Source of the DNA: Piscinibacterium candidicorallinum
Lineage (GTDB): Bacteria > Pseudomonadota > Gammaproteobacteria > Burkholderiales > Burkholderiaceae_C
Assembly (NCBI RefSeq): GCF_047549485.1
Contig: NZ_CP180191.1
Location: 2,852,001 to 2,916,000 of the forward strand
Direction of reading: 5' to 3'
DNA: 64,000 bases
Shown here piece by piece: positions 51,759 through 63,405 of the stretch. A program made the translations under genes and the position numbers. The stretch's first letter is position 1. Each line of letters opens with the position of its first letter. The notes beneath the pieces are model-generated. The model saw nothing but the letters and a program-made list of their open reading frames with translations. It was not told the origin of the DNA and ran no database searches.

Positions 51759-52208
51759 TGATCACAAGCACGAACCAAGTCGGGGCAAAAACTAGACGCC
51801 GGCGCCCAAACGCAGGGCGTCGACTGCCGCGCTGTGGTGCAGGGCGATCGATTGCGCAACGTCGATCTGTAGGAAAACTCCTGAGACGCGCCTGCGCTTG
51901 GAGTCGAGCATCCGCTGCTCGCACCTAGGCGTATCCCGGTGCACGCTTGATACTCAGTCGGTCGCGACGGGGTGCGCAGCGCTGCGGCTTGCGCCCCGAG
52001 CACACCCATCGCATCTCGGTAGTATTCATACATTCGAAGGCGTTCTCGCGCTTGCGGTGCACCGAAGCAGCCACGCCCTTGAATGGGCTGGAGCACGCCA
52101 AAAGAGAGCCGCACGTGGATTGCAGCGCCATGCCAGCGATGCAGCCACAGATCCAGCAGGTCTCGTGAAGCAGCGCACAGCGCCGCCCGCTCTCCAGCCA
52201 TTGCATCC

Positions 52209-53765
52209 ATGCACTCCAGACCGCCCGCTCCGCCTGAGCCGCCTGCGTCGCAGTGGCCACACAGCGCCGCCCGCGCCGAATCACGCACTGCCGCGCCTGA
52301 GCTTCGACGCGCAAGAAGCGCGGCGGCCCTGCCGCCTCTGGGGCCCGTGGCCTACCCGCTGCTGGGCGAGCTGCTGCTCGGCGTCGGCGTGGGGCTGGTG
52401 GCCACACTGCTGGCCTCGCGTGTCAGCGACACCTCCGCCGCCGCGCTGGGGCTCACGGGGCACCTGACGACATTGCTGTTCATCCTGTTCCGCGTGATCG
52501 GCGCGGGCGTGAGCGTGGTGGTGGCGCAGGGCCTGGGCAGCGCGGCGGACGGTGGCAACAGCATTACCGCCGCACACAGCAGCGCGGCGCAGGCCGTGGC
52601 CCGCGCCTCACTGGGCGCGAGCACCTGGGCGGGCCTGCTGATTGCGCTGGCCACCGCCGTGTTCGCGCAGCCGCTCTTGAGGCTCATGAACGCGCCGGAC
52701 GCGGTGTTTGCCCTGGCCTTTCCGCTGCTGCTCTGGCTGGCTCCCGCGATGCTGCTGGACGCCTGGAACGCAGCGCTGGCCAGCGTGACACGCGCCCACC
52801 TGCACGGTCAGGCGGCGCTGCGGGTGATCGTGATCGTCAATGCCGCGCATCTGGGTCTGGCCGCGCTGCTGATGCTGGGCACGCCCACGCTGCCGGGCAC
52901 TGACCTTGCACTTCCCGCGCTGGGGCTGACCGGCTTTGCCATTGCGATGCTGGTGAGCAGGGTGCTGGGTGTGGCGCTGCACCTCTGGGTGTGGCGCAGC
53001 AAGCTGGATCTGGTACCGCGCTGGTCGGATTGGTGGACCCTGCCCTGGAAGAAGCTGGACGGCGTGCTGCGCATCGGCATCCCGGCCGCGGCGGAGAACG
53101 TGCTCTACCGAGTGTGCTTCATGGTGAGCGTGGCGGTGGCCGGGCAGCTGGGCGCGCAGGGGCTGGCGGCGCAGGCCTATGTGCTGCAGATCAACTACCT
53201 CACGCTCATGGCCGGCCTGTCGATCGGGCTGGCGGCGGAGATCGTGGTGGGTCATCTGGCCGGCGCCGGGCGCCTGCATGTGGCCGACCGCCTGGTGCGG
53301 CGCGCGCTGGCTCGGGCGCTGCTGCTGTCGGGTCTTGTGGCGGGTACTGCGGCCCTGCTTGCGCCCTGGCTGATGCGCCTGTTCACGCAGGACGAAGCCA
53401 TCATCGCGCTGGCGGTGAAGCTGCTTGCCATTTCCGTGCTGCTGGAGCTGGGCCGCAGCTTCAATCTGGTGGTCATCAACGCCCTGCGCGGCGTGGGGGA
53501 CGTGAAGTTCCCGTTCGCCGCGGGTGCGACGTCCATGGTGATCGTGCTGGCCGGAGCAAGCTGGTGGCTGGGCGCTCGGCCGAGCGACGAAAGCGGCAGC
53601 GCGCTCGGGCCGCTGGGCTGGGGTCTGGTCGGCGTCTGGCTCGCCTATGCAGCCGATGAGTGGGTGCGCGGTCTGATCATGTGGGGCCGCTGGCGCAGCC
53701 GCGCCTGGGTGCCGCTGGCCCACGCGGCGCGCCGCCGTGCGCGCCGGGCGGCTTGGCCGGGCTGA
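52209..53765 (+). CDS. MATE-family efflux transporter
   Basis: About 12 membrane helices in 518 residues, in two repeats, with the family stretches LLGELLLGVGVGLVATLLAS, RVIGAGVSVVVAQGLG and VINALRGVGDVKFPFAAG. MATE transporters export drugs or metabolites using Na+ or H+ gradients. The start at ATG 52209 leaves a 40-residue polar N-terminus before the first helix; no clear ribosome binding site is visible and an internal start is possible. It stands divergent from the TonB receptor and convergent to glk, so a role in the sugar locus is not clear. Confidence 0.85.
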   Translation: MHSRPPAPPEPPASQWPHSAARAESRTAAPELRRARSAAALPPLGPVAYPLLGELLLGVGVGLVATLLASRVSDTSAAALGLTGHLTTLLFILFRVIGAGVSVVVAQGLGSAADGGNSITAAHSSAAQAVARASLGASTWAGLLIALATAVFAQPLLRLMNAPDAVFALAFPLLLWLAPAMLLDAWNAALASVTRAHLHGQAALRVIVIVNAAHLGLAALLMLGTPTLPGTDLALPALGLTGFAIAMLVSRVLGVALHLWVWRSKLDLVPRWSDWWTLPWKKLDGVLRIGIPAAAENVLYRVCFMVSVAVAGQLGAQGLAAQAYVLQINYLTLMAGLSIGLAAEIVVGHLAGAGRLHVADRLVRRALARALLLSGLVAGTAALLAPWLMRLFTQDEAIIALAVKLLAISVLLELGRSFNLVVINALRGVGDVKFPFAAGATSMVIVLAGASWWLGARPSDESGSALGPLGWGLVGVWLAYAADEWVRGLIMWGRWRSRAWVPLAHAARRRARRAAWPG

Positions 53766-54181
53766 ACGCCTGCGGCTAGGCGTAGCGCTGGGGCGAGTGT
53801 GCGGTTGCGTACCAAAGCGGTTACCGAAACCGGTGGTCAAGGCACGTCAATGCCACCAAAGTGCGCGCCAAGACCGCGGAACGCCGATCGCAGAGCTTGG
53901 CCAACAACAACCGACTGGGCGATCAGGTCGCACCGATCGTGATTCTGGACGGATTTGGCTGATAACGATCAGTCATTCAGTCCGATTTTGATTACATCAG
54001 CACTTGGAATGGCTGGAGACCCGCGCCCCATATGCGGAAACCCGGATCTTCAACTTACGGCCGATTATGACTTAATTGTTTAGCCGAAATCGTTCTGCGC
54101 CAACACTGGGCTGGGCGCGACGGCTGCGCGATTGAAACGAGTAATGCAGGCGACGGCCACCCGCAACGCGGCAGCGAGAGC
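53766..54181. other. 416-bp gap with a candidate repeat copy E
   Basis: No gene is seen. Bases 53995-54055 contain CAGCACTTGGAATGGCTGG, AGACCCGCGCC, ATGCGGAAAC and CCGGATCTTCA, all parts of repeat copies B-D in altered order. There is no clear terminator for either converging gene. Confidence 0.4.
53998..54052 (+). repeat. Possible degenerate copy E of the dispersed repeat
   Basis: GCACTTGGAATGGCTGGAGA and CCCGCGCCCCATATGCGGAA follow copy C (GCACTT, AATGGCCGGAGACCCGC) closely in the middle part; the AAGCGG end is replaced by a different sequence. Confidence 0.45.
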
Positions 54182-55171
54182 TCAGCCCCGCTGCCCGGCA
54201 ATCACCGCCGCTGCGCCTGCCAGCGCCACATGGGTTTCAGCCACTACGGCCACCGGCACCGCGCGCAGGTAGTCGCGGTAGCGGCCCTTGGCCTCGAAGC
54301 GCTCGCGGAAGGCGGAGGCGAAGAAGCGCTCGCCCAAGCGGGGCACGATGCCACCGGCGATGTACACGCCGCTGCGCGCACCGAGGGTGAGCGCCACGTT
54401 GCCGGCGAAGCTCCCCAGCAGCGCGCAGAAGGTGTCCAGGGTCTTGCGGCACACGGGATCGCTGCCGGCCAGGCCGCGCGCGACGATGTCTTCCGTGCTC
54501 AGCGGCGCTTCGGGCGCCTCGCCCAGCAGCACCTGCGCCACCGCGCCGTGCAGCACGGGCAGGCCGATCCCTGACAGCAGACGCTCGGCCGAAACATGCT
54601 CGAACTGCCGGCGGGCGGCCGCGATCACCGCGGCTTCGAAGTCATTGCCGGCGGCCAGCGTGGCGTGCCCGCCCTCGCCGGGAATGGCGACCCACTGGCC
54701 GCCATGGCGGATCAGACCGGCCACACCCAGGCCGGTACCGGGGCCGACCACGGCCATCGGGCCATCATTGGTGGGCAGCGGGCCCTGGGCGATGAGCTGG
54801 GCGGGCGTGAGTTGCGGAAGCGCGAGCGCGAGCGCCTCGAAGTCATTGACCACGGCGAGGCTGTCCAGCCCGAGCGAGGCCTGCAGCGCGCTGCGCGAGA
54901 ACTGCCAGGGGCTGTTGGTGAACGCGACCCGGTCGCCGGTGATGGGCGAGGCCACCGCAAAGGCGGCATGCCGCGGCGCGCGCCACTGCTGCCCCATCGC
55001 GGCGGAAAGTTCACGCAGATAGGCGGCGGCGGCATCGTCCGGCTGGGCATGTTCGGCCACAGACAGGCTGCGCACGTGCGCCACCGGCGCACCGGGCGCA
55101 TCCACCCAGCCGAAGCGGGCGTTGGTGCCGCCGATGTCCGCAACCAGCCAGGGCAGTGCCGCGATCGTCAT
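54182..55171 (-). CDS. glk: Glucokinase (stand-alone)
   Basis: ROK-unrelated bacterial glucokinase of 329 residues with an intact phosphate loop DIGGTNARF (12-20), in contrast to the fusion protein. Further motifs: VVNDFEALALALP, GPGTGLGVAGLI, GEGGHATLAAGN and HVSAERLLSGIGL. It supplies glucose-6-phosphate from free glucose released by the amylase and pullulanase. ATG 55171 is preferred to the TTG five codons upstream. It is transcribed in the same direction as the pullulanase gene upstream, 415 bases away. Confidence 0.95.
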   Translation of the reverse strand: MTIAALPWLVADIGGTNARFGWVDAPGAPVAHVRSLSVAEHAQPDDAAAAYLRELSAAMGQQWRAPRHAAFAVASPITGDRVAFTNSPWQFSRSALQASLGLDSLAVVNDFEALALALPQLTPAQLIAQGPLPTNDGPMAVVGPGTGLGVAGLIRHGGQWVAIPGEGGHATLAAGNDFEAAVIAAARRQFEHVSAERLLSGIGLPVLHGAVAQVLLGEAPEAPLSTEDIVARGLAGSDPVCRKTLDTFCALLGSFAGNVALTLGARSGVYIAGGIVPRLGERFFASAFRERFEAKGRYRDYLRAVPVAVVAETHVALAGAAAVIAGQRG

Positions 55172-55430
55172 GAATTGCGCCGCCAATTAGCCGTGCTCCG
55201 CGCGGCAACGGGAGGACGACGGCAGACGCGATCCGCAGGCCTGGACCTTCGGCAGCGTCGCACCGGCCCGGGCGATCGTCGGGTTCAACATGGGTCCTCC
55301 CCCCTCGTCATGCGGGGCGCGGGCGATCGAGCCGCACGCCGAGCCGCGTCGAACTGCGCGCGCAATTGCGCGCTCGGGAGGCTGCGTGGCGCGTTTTGTG
55401 CAACATCATCGTCCTCCCATGTCGTGAAAT

Positions 55431-55445
55431 GGTAGCAAAACTACA
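55431..55445. promoter_or_regulatory. HexR-like operator upstream of glk
   Basis: GGTAGCAAAACTACA: all of the palindrome except the first base. It is 260 bases before the glk start. Confidence 0.6.
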
Positions 55446-55541
55446 TATGTGCAACAAGCACTTCGCGCGCAACGCCGTGCGCCCCTGCTAGCTCACACCT
55501 CATGGATCCGGTGCAGCTTCGACAGGTTGCAGGCTTGTCCA

Positions 55542-55556
55542 TGTAGTCCTGCTACA
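55542..55556. promoter_or_regulatory. HexR-like operator near the pullulanase stop
   Basis: TGTAGTCCTGCTACA is palindromic in its outer six bases on each side, with the centre CCT differing from the AAA of the others. It lies only 30 bases behind the pullulanase gene and may serve glk. Confidence 0.45.
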
Positions 55557-55585
55557 GCCGAACGCCGCACCCCAGGATCCTCGGC

Positions 55586-58369
<2,784 letters not shown>

Positions 58370-58443
58370 GTGAGTGTCCTGAAGGCGCGGTGCCAGCACG
58401 AGTGCGGCGCCGCAGGAAAAGTTTCGCGCTCCGCAAGCGATTA

Positions 58444-58458
58444 GGTAGTAAAACTACG
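58444..58458. promoter_or_regulatory. HexR-like operator upstream of the pullulanase gene
   Basis: GGTAGTAAAACTACG: core GTAGTAAAACTAC is a perfect 13-bp palindrome and fits the TGTARTWWWAYTACA pattern known from other HexR sites. 75 bases before the pullulanase start. Confidence 0.65.
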
Positions 58459-58562
58459 CCGAGGAGACAACGCGGCGGATGCTAGCAGCGTCAGAGCGCA
58501 TCACGCCTCAATAACCCGGCAGAGTGCACAGTCTTGCGGCCGCTGAGGCGGCCATGCAATGC

Positions 58563-58577
58563 CGTAATCCAATTACA
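58563..58577. promoter_or_regulatory. HexR-like operator upstream of the alpha-amylase gene
   Basis: CGTAATCCAATTACA: the inner 13 bases GTAATCCAATTAC are palindromic, 32 bases before the amylase start. The GTAAT form is the one seen in gammaproteobacterial HexR sites. Confidence 0.55.
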
Positions 58578-58608
58578 TCGCGCCAGATTGCGCCGGATCG
58601 AGCCCTTC

Positions 58609-60354
58609 ATGTCCTTGCTGCCCACCACCCTTTCGCCCCTGTGGCGCGCCCTTGGCGCGGCCGGTCTTGCCCTGATGGTGGGCGCCTGCGCTGCGCCGAC
58701 GGCCAAGCTGCCTGCGGCCCAACCGGTCGATCCGGTCGCCCAGCTGCCTGCGGACTGGCACAAAGGCGCCTTCATCGAGATCTTTGTGCGCGCGTACCGC
58801 GACAGCAATGGCGACGGCGTGGGTGACCTGAAGGGCGTGACACAGAGCCTGGACTACCTGCAGGCCCTCGGCGTGCGCGGCATCTGGCTGATGCCGATCC
58901 AGACCAATGCGGACGGCGACCACGGCTACGCCACCACCGACTACCGCGGCATCGACCCGGCCTACGGCACGATGGCCGACTTCGATGAATTGGTGCGCGA
59001 GGCCGCCCGCCGCGGCATCGGCATCATCATGGACTACGTGATCAACCACTCGGCCGCCGAGCACCCCTTCTTCGTCTCCGCCCGCAGTGACGCCAGGAGC
59101 CCCTACCGCGACTGGTATGTCTTCACCGATGGTCCCATGCCCGAGGGCTGGTGGATCTGGGACAAGAACCCCTGGTATCGCACCGCGCCGGAAAGCTGGA
59201 ACTTCAAGGGCCACCCCAAGGACCTGCCCAAGCCGCCGGCCGATGCGCGCGGTTTCTACTTCGGCACCTTCGGCCAGCACATGCCGGACTTCAACATGCG
59301 CAACCCGGCCGTGGTGAAGTACCACGAGGACGCACTCAAGTTCTGGCTGGACCGCGGCCTGGCTGGCTACCGGCTGGACGCCACGCCCCATCTGATCGAG
59401 AACAACGCGAAGGACTGGAACGACCAGCCGGAAAGTCGCGCGCTGACCAAGCGCTTCCAGGACCTGATCAAGGCCTACCCGCGCCGCTATGTGGTGTGTG
59501 AGGCCACGGCCAAGCCTGAGGAGTGGGCGGCCGATTCGGTCTGCGGGTCGAGCTTTGCGTTCGGCTTGCAGTACGACATCATCGCCGCCGCCCGCGGTGG
59601 CCATCCGCCCGGCCCCAATGGTGAACGTACGGGCAAGACACTGGCAGAGGCCGTCAAGAACATCGCGGACTACCTGCCCAAGGTCAGCCCCAACATGGCG
59701 ACTTTCCTGCACAACCATGACATCTTTGCGGGCCGCCGCGTGACGGACCAGCTGGGCACCGACGCCGTCGGCTACCGCCTGGCCGCAGCCACCTACCTGC
59801 TCGGCCCGGGCACGCCCTTCATCTACTACGGCGAAGAGATCGGCATGGCCGGCACACCCTGCCCGGCCAACAGCAAGCCGGGCGACGACGGCAAGCCCTC
59901 ATGCGGCGACACGCCCCTGCGTGGCCCCATGAGCTGGACCTCGAACCCCGGGACCGCGGGCTTCACAACAGGCACTCCCTTTCGTGCACTCGCAAGCAAT
60001 GTGGCAGCCGCGAATGTGAACGACCAGCTCGCGGACCCGAACTCGCTGTTGACCTTCTATCGCCGGCTTGTTGCACTGCGCAATGCCGATGCGGCCCTGC
60101 GCAACGGCGCGCTGGACGAGGTGCACCACAACGCGCAGGCCATCGGCTGGGTGCGCAGCGCAGGCGCCAAGCGCAACCTCGTGGCTGTCAACTACGCAAA
60201 CAGTGTCACCACATTGACTTTCAAGCCGGTGGCTGCCGACCTACGCTTGGTCTATTCCTATCCCAACCCGGGCGGATCGGTCCGTGTCGACGCCGCCGGC
60301 ACCCTGAGCGTGAGCCTGCCACCGCGATCGGTGAGCCTGTTCAGCACGCCCTAG
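58609..60354 (+). CDS. GH13 alpha-amylase, lipoprotein
   Basis: A 581-residue exported enzyme with a lipoprotein signal: hydrophobic helix then VGAC at 24-27. The catalytic barrel shows the GH13 regions MDYVINHSAAEHPFF (about 141), LAGYRLDATPHLIE with the nucleophile D257, VVCEATAKPEEW with the acid E298, and FLHNHDIF with D371. The N-terminal DWHKGAFIEIFVRAYRDSNGDGVGDLKG, including a calcium-site-like DSNGDGVGDL, fits alpha-amylases or alpha-glucosidases acting on maltodextrins. Being membrane-anchored it would act in the periplasm or at the outer membrane. Divergent from the pullulanase, sharing a 239-base control region. Confidence 0.92.
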   Translation: MSLLPTTLSPLWRALGAAGLALMVGACAAPTAKLPAAQPVDPVAQLPADWHKGAFIEIFVRAYRDSNGDGVGDLKGVTQSLDYLQALGVRGIWLMPIQTNADGDHGYATTDYRGIDPAYGTMADFDELVREAARRGIGIIMDYVINHSAAEHPFFVSARSDARSPYRDWYVFTDGPMPEGWWIWDKNPWYRTAPESWNFKGHPKDLPKPPADARGFYFGTFGQHMPDFNMRNPAVVKYHEDALKFWLDRGLAGYRLDATPHLIENNAKDWNDQPESRALTKRFQDLIKAYPRRYVVCEATAKPEEWAADSVCGSSFAFGLQYDIIAAARGGHPPGPNGERTGKTLAEAVKNIADYLPKVSPNMATFLHNHDIFAGRRVTDQLGTDAVGYRLAAATYLLGPGTPFIYYGEEIGMAGTPCPANSKPGDDGKPSCGDTPLRGPMSWTSNPGTAGFTTGTPFRALASNVAAANVNDQLADPNSLLTFYRRLVALRNADAALRNGALDEVHHNAQAIGWVRSAGAKRNLVAVNYANSVTTLTFKPVAADLRLVYSYPNPGGSVRVDAAGTLSVSLPPRSVSLFSTP

Positions 60355-60402
60355 CGCCGGTTCAACGAGCGATGCGCGCCCACCCGGCCCGCATCGCTCA
60401 TC

Positions 60403-61365
60403 ATGACCAAAGCCTTCGCTTCACAGGCCGATCTGCAGGACAAGCAGATCAGCTTCACGCAGCTCTCCGAACACGCCTGGGCCTACACCGCAGAGGGCGA
60501 CCCGAACACCGGCATCGTCATCGGCGACGACGCAGTGATGGTGATCGACACCCAGGCCACGCCGATCATGGCGGCCGATGTGATCCGCCGCATCCGTGAG
60601 GTGACGGACAAGCCGATCAAGTATGTGGTGCTGAGCCACTATCACGCAGTGCGCGTGCTCGGTGCCTCGGCGTATGTACCGGAAGGCGCCGAGCATGTGA
60701 TCGCCAGCCACGACACGCTGGACCTGATCCGCGAGCGCGGTGAGCAGGACAAGGCCAGCGAGATCGGCCGCTTTCCGCGCCTGTTCCGCAACGTCGAGAG
60801 CGTGCCACCCGGTCTGACCTGGCCCACCCTCACCTTCACCGGCAAGATGACGCTCTGGCTGGGCCGGCTGGAGGTTCAGCTGCTGCAGCTGGGCCGCGGC
60901 CACACCAAGGGCGACACGGTGGTGTGGCTGCCGGGCGAGCGCACGCTGTTCTCCGGCGATCTGGTGGAGTTCGATGCCACGCCCTACTGCGGCGACGCCT
61001 ACTTCAGCGACTGGCCGGCCACGCTGGACGCCATCGCGGCATTGAAGCCTGCGCAGCTCGTGCCCGGCCGCGGCGCGGCGCTGGCGGGCGAGGCTCAGGT
61101 GGCTGAAGGCTTGCGCGGCACGCGCGCCTTCATCAGCGATGTGTTCGCCGCAGTGAAGGCCGGCGCCGCGCAGAACAAGGATCTGCGCGCGGTCTACAAG
61201 GAGACCCTCGACGCTGTGCGCCCCGCCTACGGCCACTGGGTCATCTTCGACCACTGCATGCCCTTCGACGTGAGCCGCGCCTTCGACGAAGCGACCGGCC
61301 ACCGCGACCCGCGCATCTGGACGGCCGAGCGCGACATCGAGATGTGGAAGGCCCTTGAGGGCTGA
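60403..61365 (+). CDS. MBL-fold hydrolase-like protein with altered metal motif
   Basis: 320 residues with the metallo-beta-lactamase fold. The metal motif usually reads H-x-H-x-D-H; here it is H79-Y-H81-A-V-R (SHYHAVRVLGAS), so Asp83 and His84 are missing and only one metal site could be complete. Other positions (H167 in GRGHTKGD, D186 in FSGDLVEFDA) remain. I have seen this HYHAVRV form in related Burkholderiales operons, so it looks like a family trait, not damage. It is the first gene of an operon with an FAD monooxygenase and a DUF2783 gene; the substrate is unknown. Confidence 0.85.
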   Translation: MTKAFASQADLQDKQISFTQLSEHAWAYTAEGDPNTGIVIGDDAVMVIDTQATPIMAADVIRRIREVTDKPIKYVVLSHYHAVRVLGASAYVPEGAEHVIASHDTLDLIRERGEQDKASEIGRFPRLFRNVESVPPGLTWPTLTFTGKMTLWLGRLEVQLLQLGRGHTKGDTVVWLPGERTLFSGDLVEFDATPYCGDAYFSDWPATLDAIAALKPAQLVPGRGAALAGEAQVAEGLRGTRAFISDVFAAVKAGAAQNKDLRAVYKETLDAVRPAYGHWVIFDHCMPFDVSRAFDEATGHRDPRIWTAERDIEMWKALEG

Positions 61366-61384
61366 ACCCGCAGCGCGCAGCACC

Positions 61385-63073
61385 ATGGCCCTCGACCTGA
61401 GCTACCGCCGCAGCGCCGACCAGGACGCGGCCCAGCCGGCGCTTCACCCGGTGGTGGTGGTTGGCGCCGGGCCGGTCGGCCTCTCTCTGGCCATCGATCT
61501 GGCACAGCGCGGCCAGCGGGTGGTGGTGCTGGACGCAGACGCCGCGCTCTCGGTCGGCTCCCGGGCGATCTGCTTCGCCAAGCGAACCCTGGAGATCTTC
61601 GATGCGCTGGGCGTAGGCGAGGCCATGGTGGCGCGCGGCGTATCGTGGAACGTGGGCCGCGTGTTTCACGGGCAGCGGTCGCTCTACAGCTTCAACCTGC
61701 TGCCCGAGCCCGGCCATCAGCGCCCCGCCTTCATCAATCTGCAGCAGTACGTCGTGGAGCAGTTGCTCGTCGAACGGGCGATCGCGCTGGGTGTGGATCT
61801 GCGCTGGATGAACTGCGTCACTGCGGTGGAGCAGCACGGCGCCTACGTGCAACTGGGCATCGACACACCGGACGGGCCTTACACACTGCAGGCGCTGTAT
61901 CTGGCCGCCTGCGATGGCGCGCGCTCGACGGTGCGCGAGCGCATGGGTCTGAGCTGGACCGGCCGCCAGTTTCAGGACCGCTTCCTGATTGCGGATGTAC
62001 GCATCGACGAGGATCTGTTCCCGGACGGCGCCACCGAGCGCTGGTTCTGGTTCGACCCGCCCTTCCACCCCGGCGGCAGTGTGCTGCTGCACAAGCAGCC
62101 GGGTTATGTCTGGCGCATCGACTTCCAGCTCGGATGGGGCGCAGACCCGGAGGCCGAGCGTCAGCCCGACGCCATCATCCCGCGCGTGAAGGCCATGCTG
62201 AAGCTGGGTTTCGGGCGGGACATCCCCTTCAGTCTCGAGTGGGCCAGCGTCTACACCTTTGCCTGCCAGCGCATGGCGCGGTTCGTCCACGGCCGCGTGC
62301 TGTTTGCCGGGGACGCCGCGCACCGCGTCTCGCCGTTCGGTGCGCGCGGTGCGAACTCCGGCATCCAGGACGCGGACAACCTGGGCTGGAAGCTCGACGC
62401 CGTGCTGCGCGGCCGCGCCAGCACGGCGCTGCTGGCCAGCTATGGCACCGAGCGCGAGGCCGCGGCCGACGAGAACCTGCGCAACTCCACCCGCAGTACC
62501 GACTTCATCACACCCAAGTCCGACGCCAGCCGCGTGCTGCGCGATGCCGTGCTGCACCTGGCGCGCCGCCACCGCTTTGCGCAGCGTCTGGTGAACAGCG
62601 GGCGCCTGTCCAGCCCGAGCGCGTATGTGGATTCGCCACTGTCCACACTGGCCGCGGATGAAGCCCGCTTCGATGGCGGCCCCGTGCCGGGCGCACCGAT
62701 TGCCGATGCGCCTTTGCTCGCCCGCAGCGGCGAGCGCCAGTGGCTGCTGGCAGCATTGCGTCAGGCCGCGCGCGGCCGCTGCACGCTGCTGCTCTGGGGC
62801 GCCATGCCCGACTGGCTGCAGGCCTTCGACCTGGGTGTGATTGCTGTGGGCGGCAGCTGGCTCGATGAGACGGGCCTGGCGACTCGCCGCTTCGACGCGC
62901 AGCCGGGCACGGCCTACCTGCTGCGGCCGGATCTGCATGTGGCCGCACGCTGGCGCAGCCTGCGGCCCGAGCAACTGGCTGAGGCACTGAGCACGCTGAC
63001 CGGGCATCGCGCAGCGGCACCACGAGGCGCCGTCTCCGACGCCCCGGAACATGCCATGGAGCAGCACCCATGA
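61385..63073 (+). CDS. FAD-dependent aromatic hydroxylase-like monooxygenase
   Basis: A 562-residue flavoprotein of the PHBH/MhpA type: FAD-binding VVVVGAGPVGLSLAIDLAQ near residue 22, the DG motif CDGARSTVRERMGL around 180, the GDAAHRVSPFGARGANSGIQ motif near 310, and a C-terminal thioredoxin-like domain. Such enzymes hydroxylate phenolic or other aromatic ring compounds with NAD(P)H and O2; the substrate cannot be given. ATG 61385 is 19 bases behind the MBL gene. The stop overlaps the start of the DUF2783 gene (ATGA). Confidence 0.88.
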   Translation: MALDLSYRRSADQDAAQPALHPVVVVGAGPVGLSLAIDLAQRGQRVVVLDADAALSVGSRAICFAKRTLEIFDALGVGEAMVARGVSWNVGRVFHGQRSLYSFNLLPEPGHQRPAFINLQQYVVEQLLVERAIALGVDLRWMNCVTAVEQHGAYVQLGIDTPDGPYTLQALYLAACDGARSTVRERMGLSWTGRQFQDRFLIADVRIDEDLFPDGATERWFWFDPPFHPGGSVLLHKQPGYVWRIDFQLGWGADPEAERQPDAIIPRVKAMLKLGFGRDIPFSLEWASVYTFACQRMARFVHGRVLFAGDAAHRVSPFGARGANSGIQDADNLGWKLDAVLRGRASTALLASYGTEREAAADENLRNSTRSTDFITPKSDASRVLRDAVLHLARRHRFAQRLVNSGRLSSPSAYVDSPLSTLAADEARFDGGPVPGAPIADAPLLARSGERQWLLAALRQAARGRCTLLLWGAMPDWLQAFDLGVIAVGGSWLDETGLATRRFDAQPGTAYLLRPDLHVAARWRSLRPEQLAEALSTLTGHRAAAPRGAVSDAPEHAMEQHP

Positions 63074-63276
63074 ATCTGCGCGAACCCGCGATTGATGCGC
63101 CCGATGACTTCTATGAGGCCCTGCTCAAGGCCCATGAGGGGCTGGACGCGAACGCCAGCGCGGCGCTCAACGCGCGACTGGTGCTGCTGCTCGCCGCCGA
63201 GATCGGAGCGCAGCGCAGGCTGTGCGAGCTGATCGAGATGGCGAAGGCAGACGATCCTGAGGGAAACGACCAGTAA
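63070..63276 (+). CDS. DUF2783 small protein
   Basis: 68 residues, one helical domain: DAPDDFYEALLKAHEGLDAN then LNARLVLLLAAEIGAQRRL. This pattern matches DUF2783, a small family regularly encoded right after FAD monooxygenases and MBL-fold proteins in Burkholderiales. Translational coupling with the monooxygenase (4-base overlap) suggests a partner protein. Function unknown. Confidence 0.8.
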   Translation: MNLREPAIDAPDDFYEALLKAHEGLDANASAALNARLVLLLAAEIGAQRRLCELIEMAKADDPEGNDQ

Positions 63277-63324
63277 AACTTGTTTTCGGCCACTGTTTTG
63301 ATGATCGATGATCTTTTCAAGAAT

Positions 63325-63360
63325 GGCTTCTGAAAAGCGGAAAGCCGAAATATTTCTATT
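63325..63360 (+). repeat. Possible degenerate copy F of the dispersed repeat
   Basis: GATCTTTTCAAGAATGGCTT followed by AAAAGCGGAAAGCC keeps the CTTTTCAAG, AATGGC and AAGCGGAAAGCC parts of the family but lacks the central CCGCATGGGA. It lies in the 129-base gap between the DUF2783 and receptor genes. Confidence 0.4.
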
Positions 63361-63405
63361 TGATTTAGTTCAAAAACAGCCATACTCGAAGAGAAGGAGA
63401 CAGAC

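Larger units (their letters stand above)
51480..52208. other. 729-bp gap between divergent receptor and MATE genes, with two HexR-like sites
   Basis: The long frames here have codon use and composition of antisense or noise and no domains, so I call no gene. The two palindromes and a weaker TGTAGGAAAACTCCT (51868-51882) point to a control region serving the receptor to the left. Confidence 0.5.
55172..55585. other. Gap between pullulanase and glucokinase genes with two operators
   Basis: Holds two HexR-like palindromes (55431, 55542) and the perfect palindrome GCGCGCAATTGCGCGC at 55358-55373. No gene is seen. The glk promoter is expected between 55171 and 55440. Confidence 0.55.

Noticed and set aside
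51868..51882. TGTAGGAAAACTCCT as an eighth HexR-like site
   Set aside because: The two halves are not a proper inverted repeat; too weak to list as an operator.
51620..52288. 222-codon leftward frame between receptor and MATE genes
   Set aside because: No recognisable domain, biased low-complexity composition, and it overlaps the MATE start.
55358..55373. GCGCGCAATTGCGCGC palindrome as a terminator or operator
   Set aside because: A self-complementary CG-run of this type is expected by chance in GC-rich DNA, and it has neither a T-run nor copies elsewhere in the locus.
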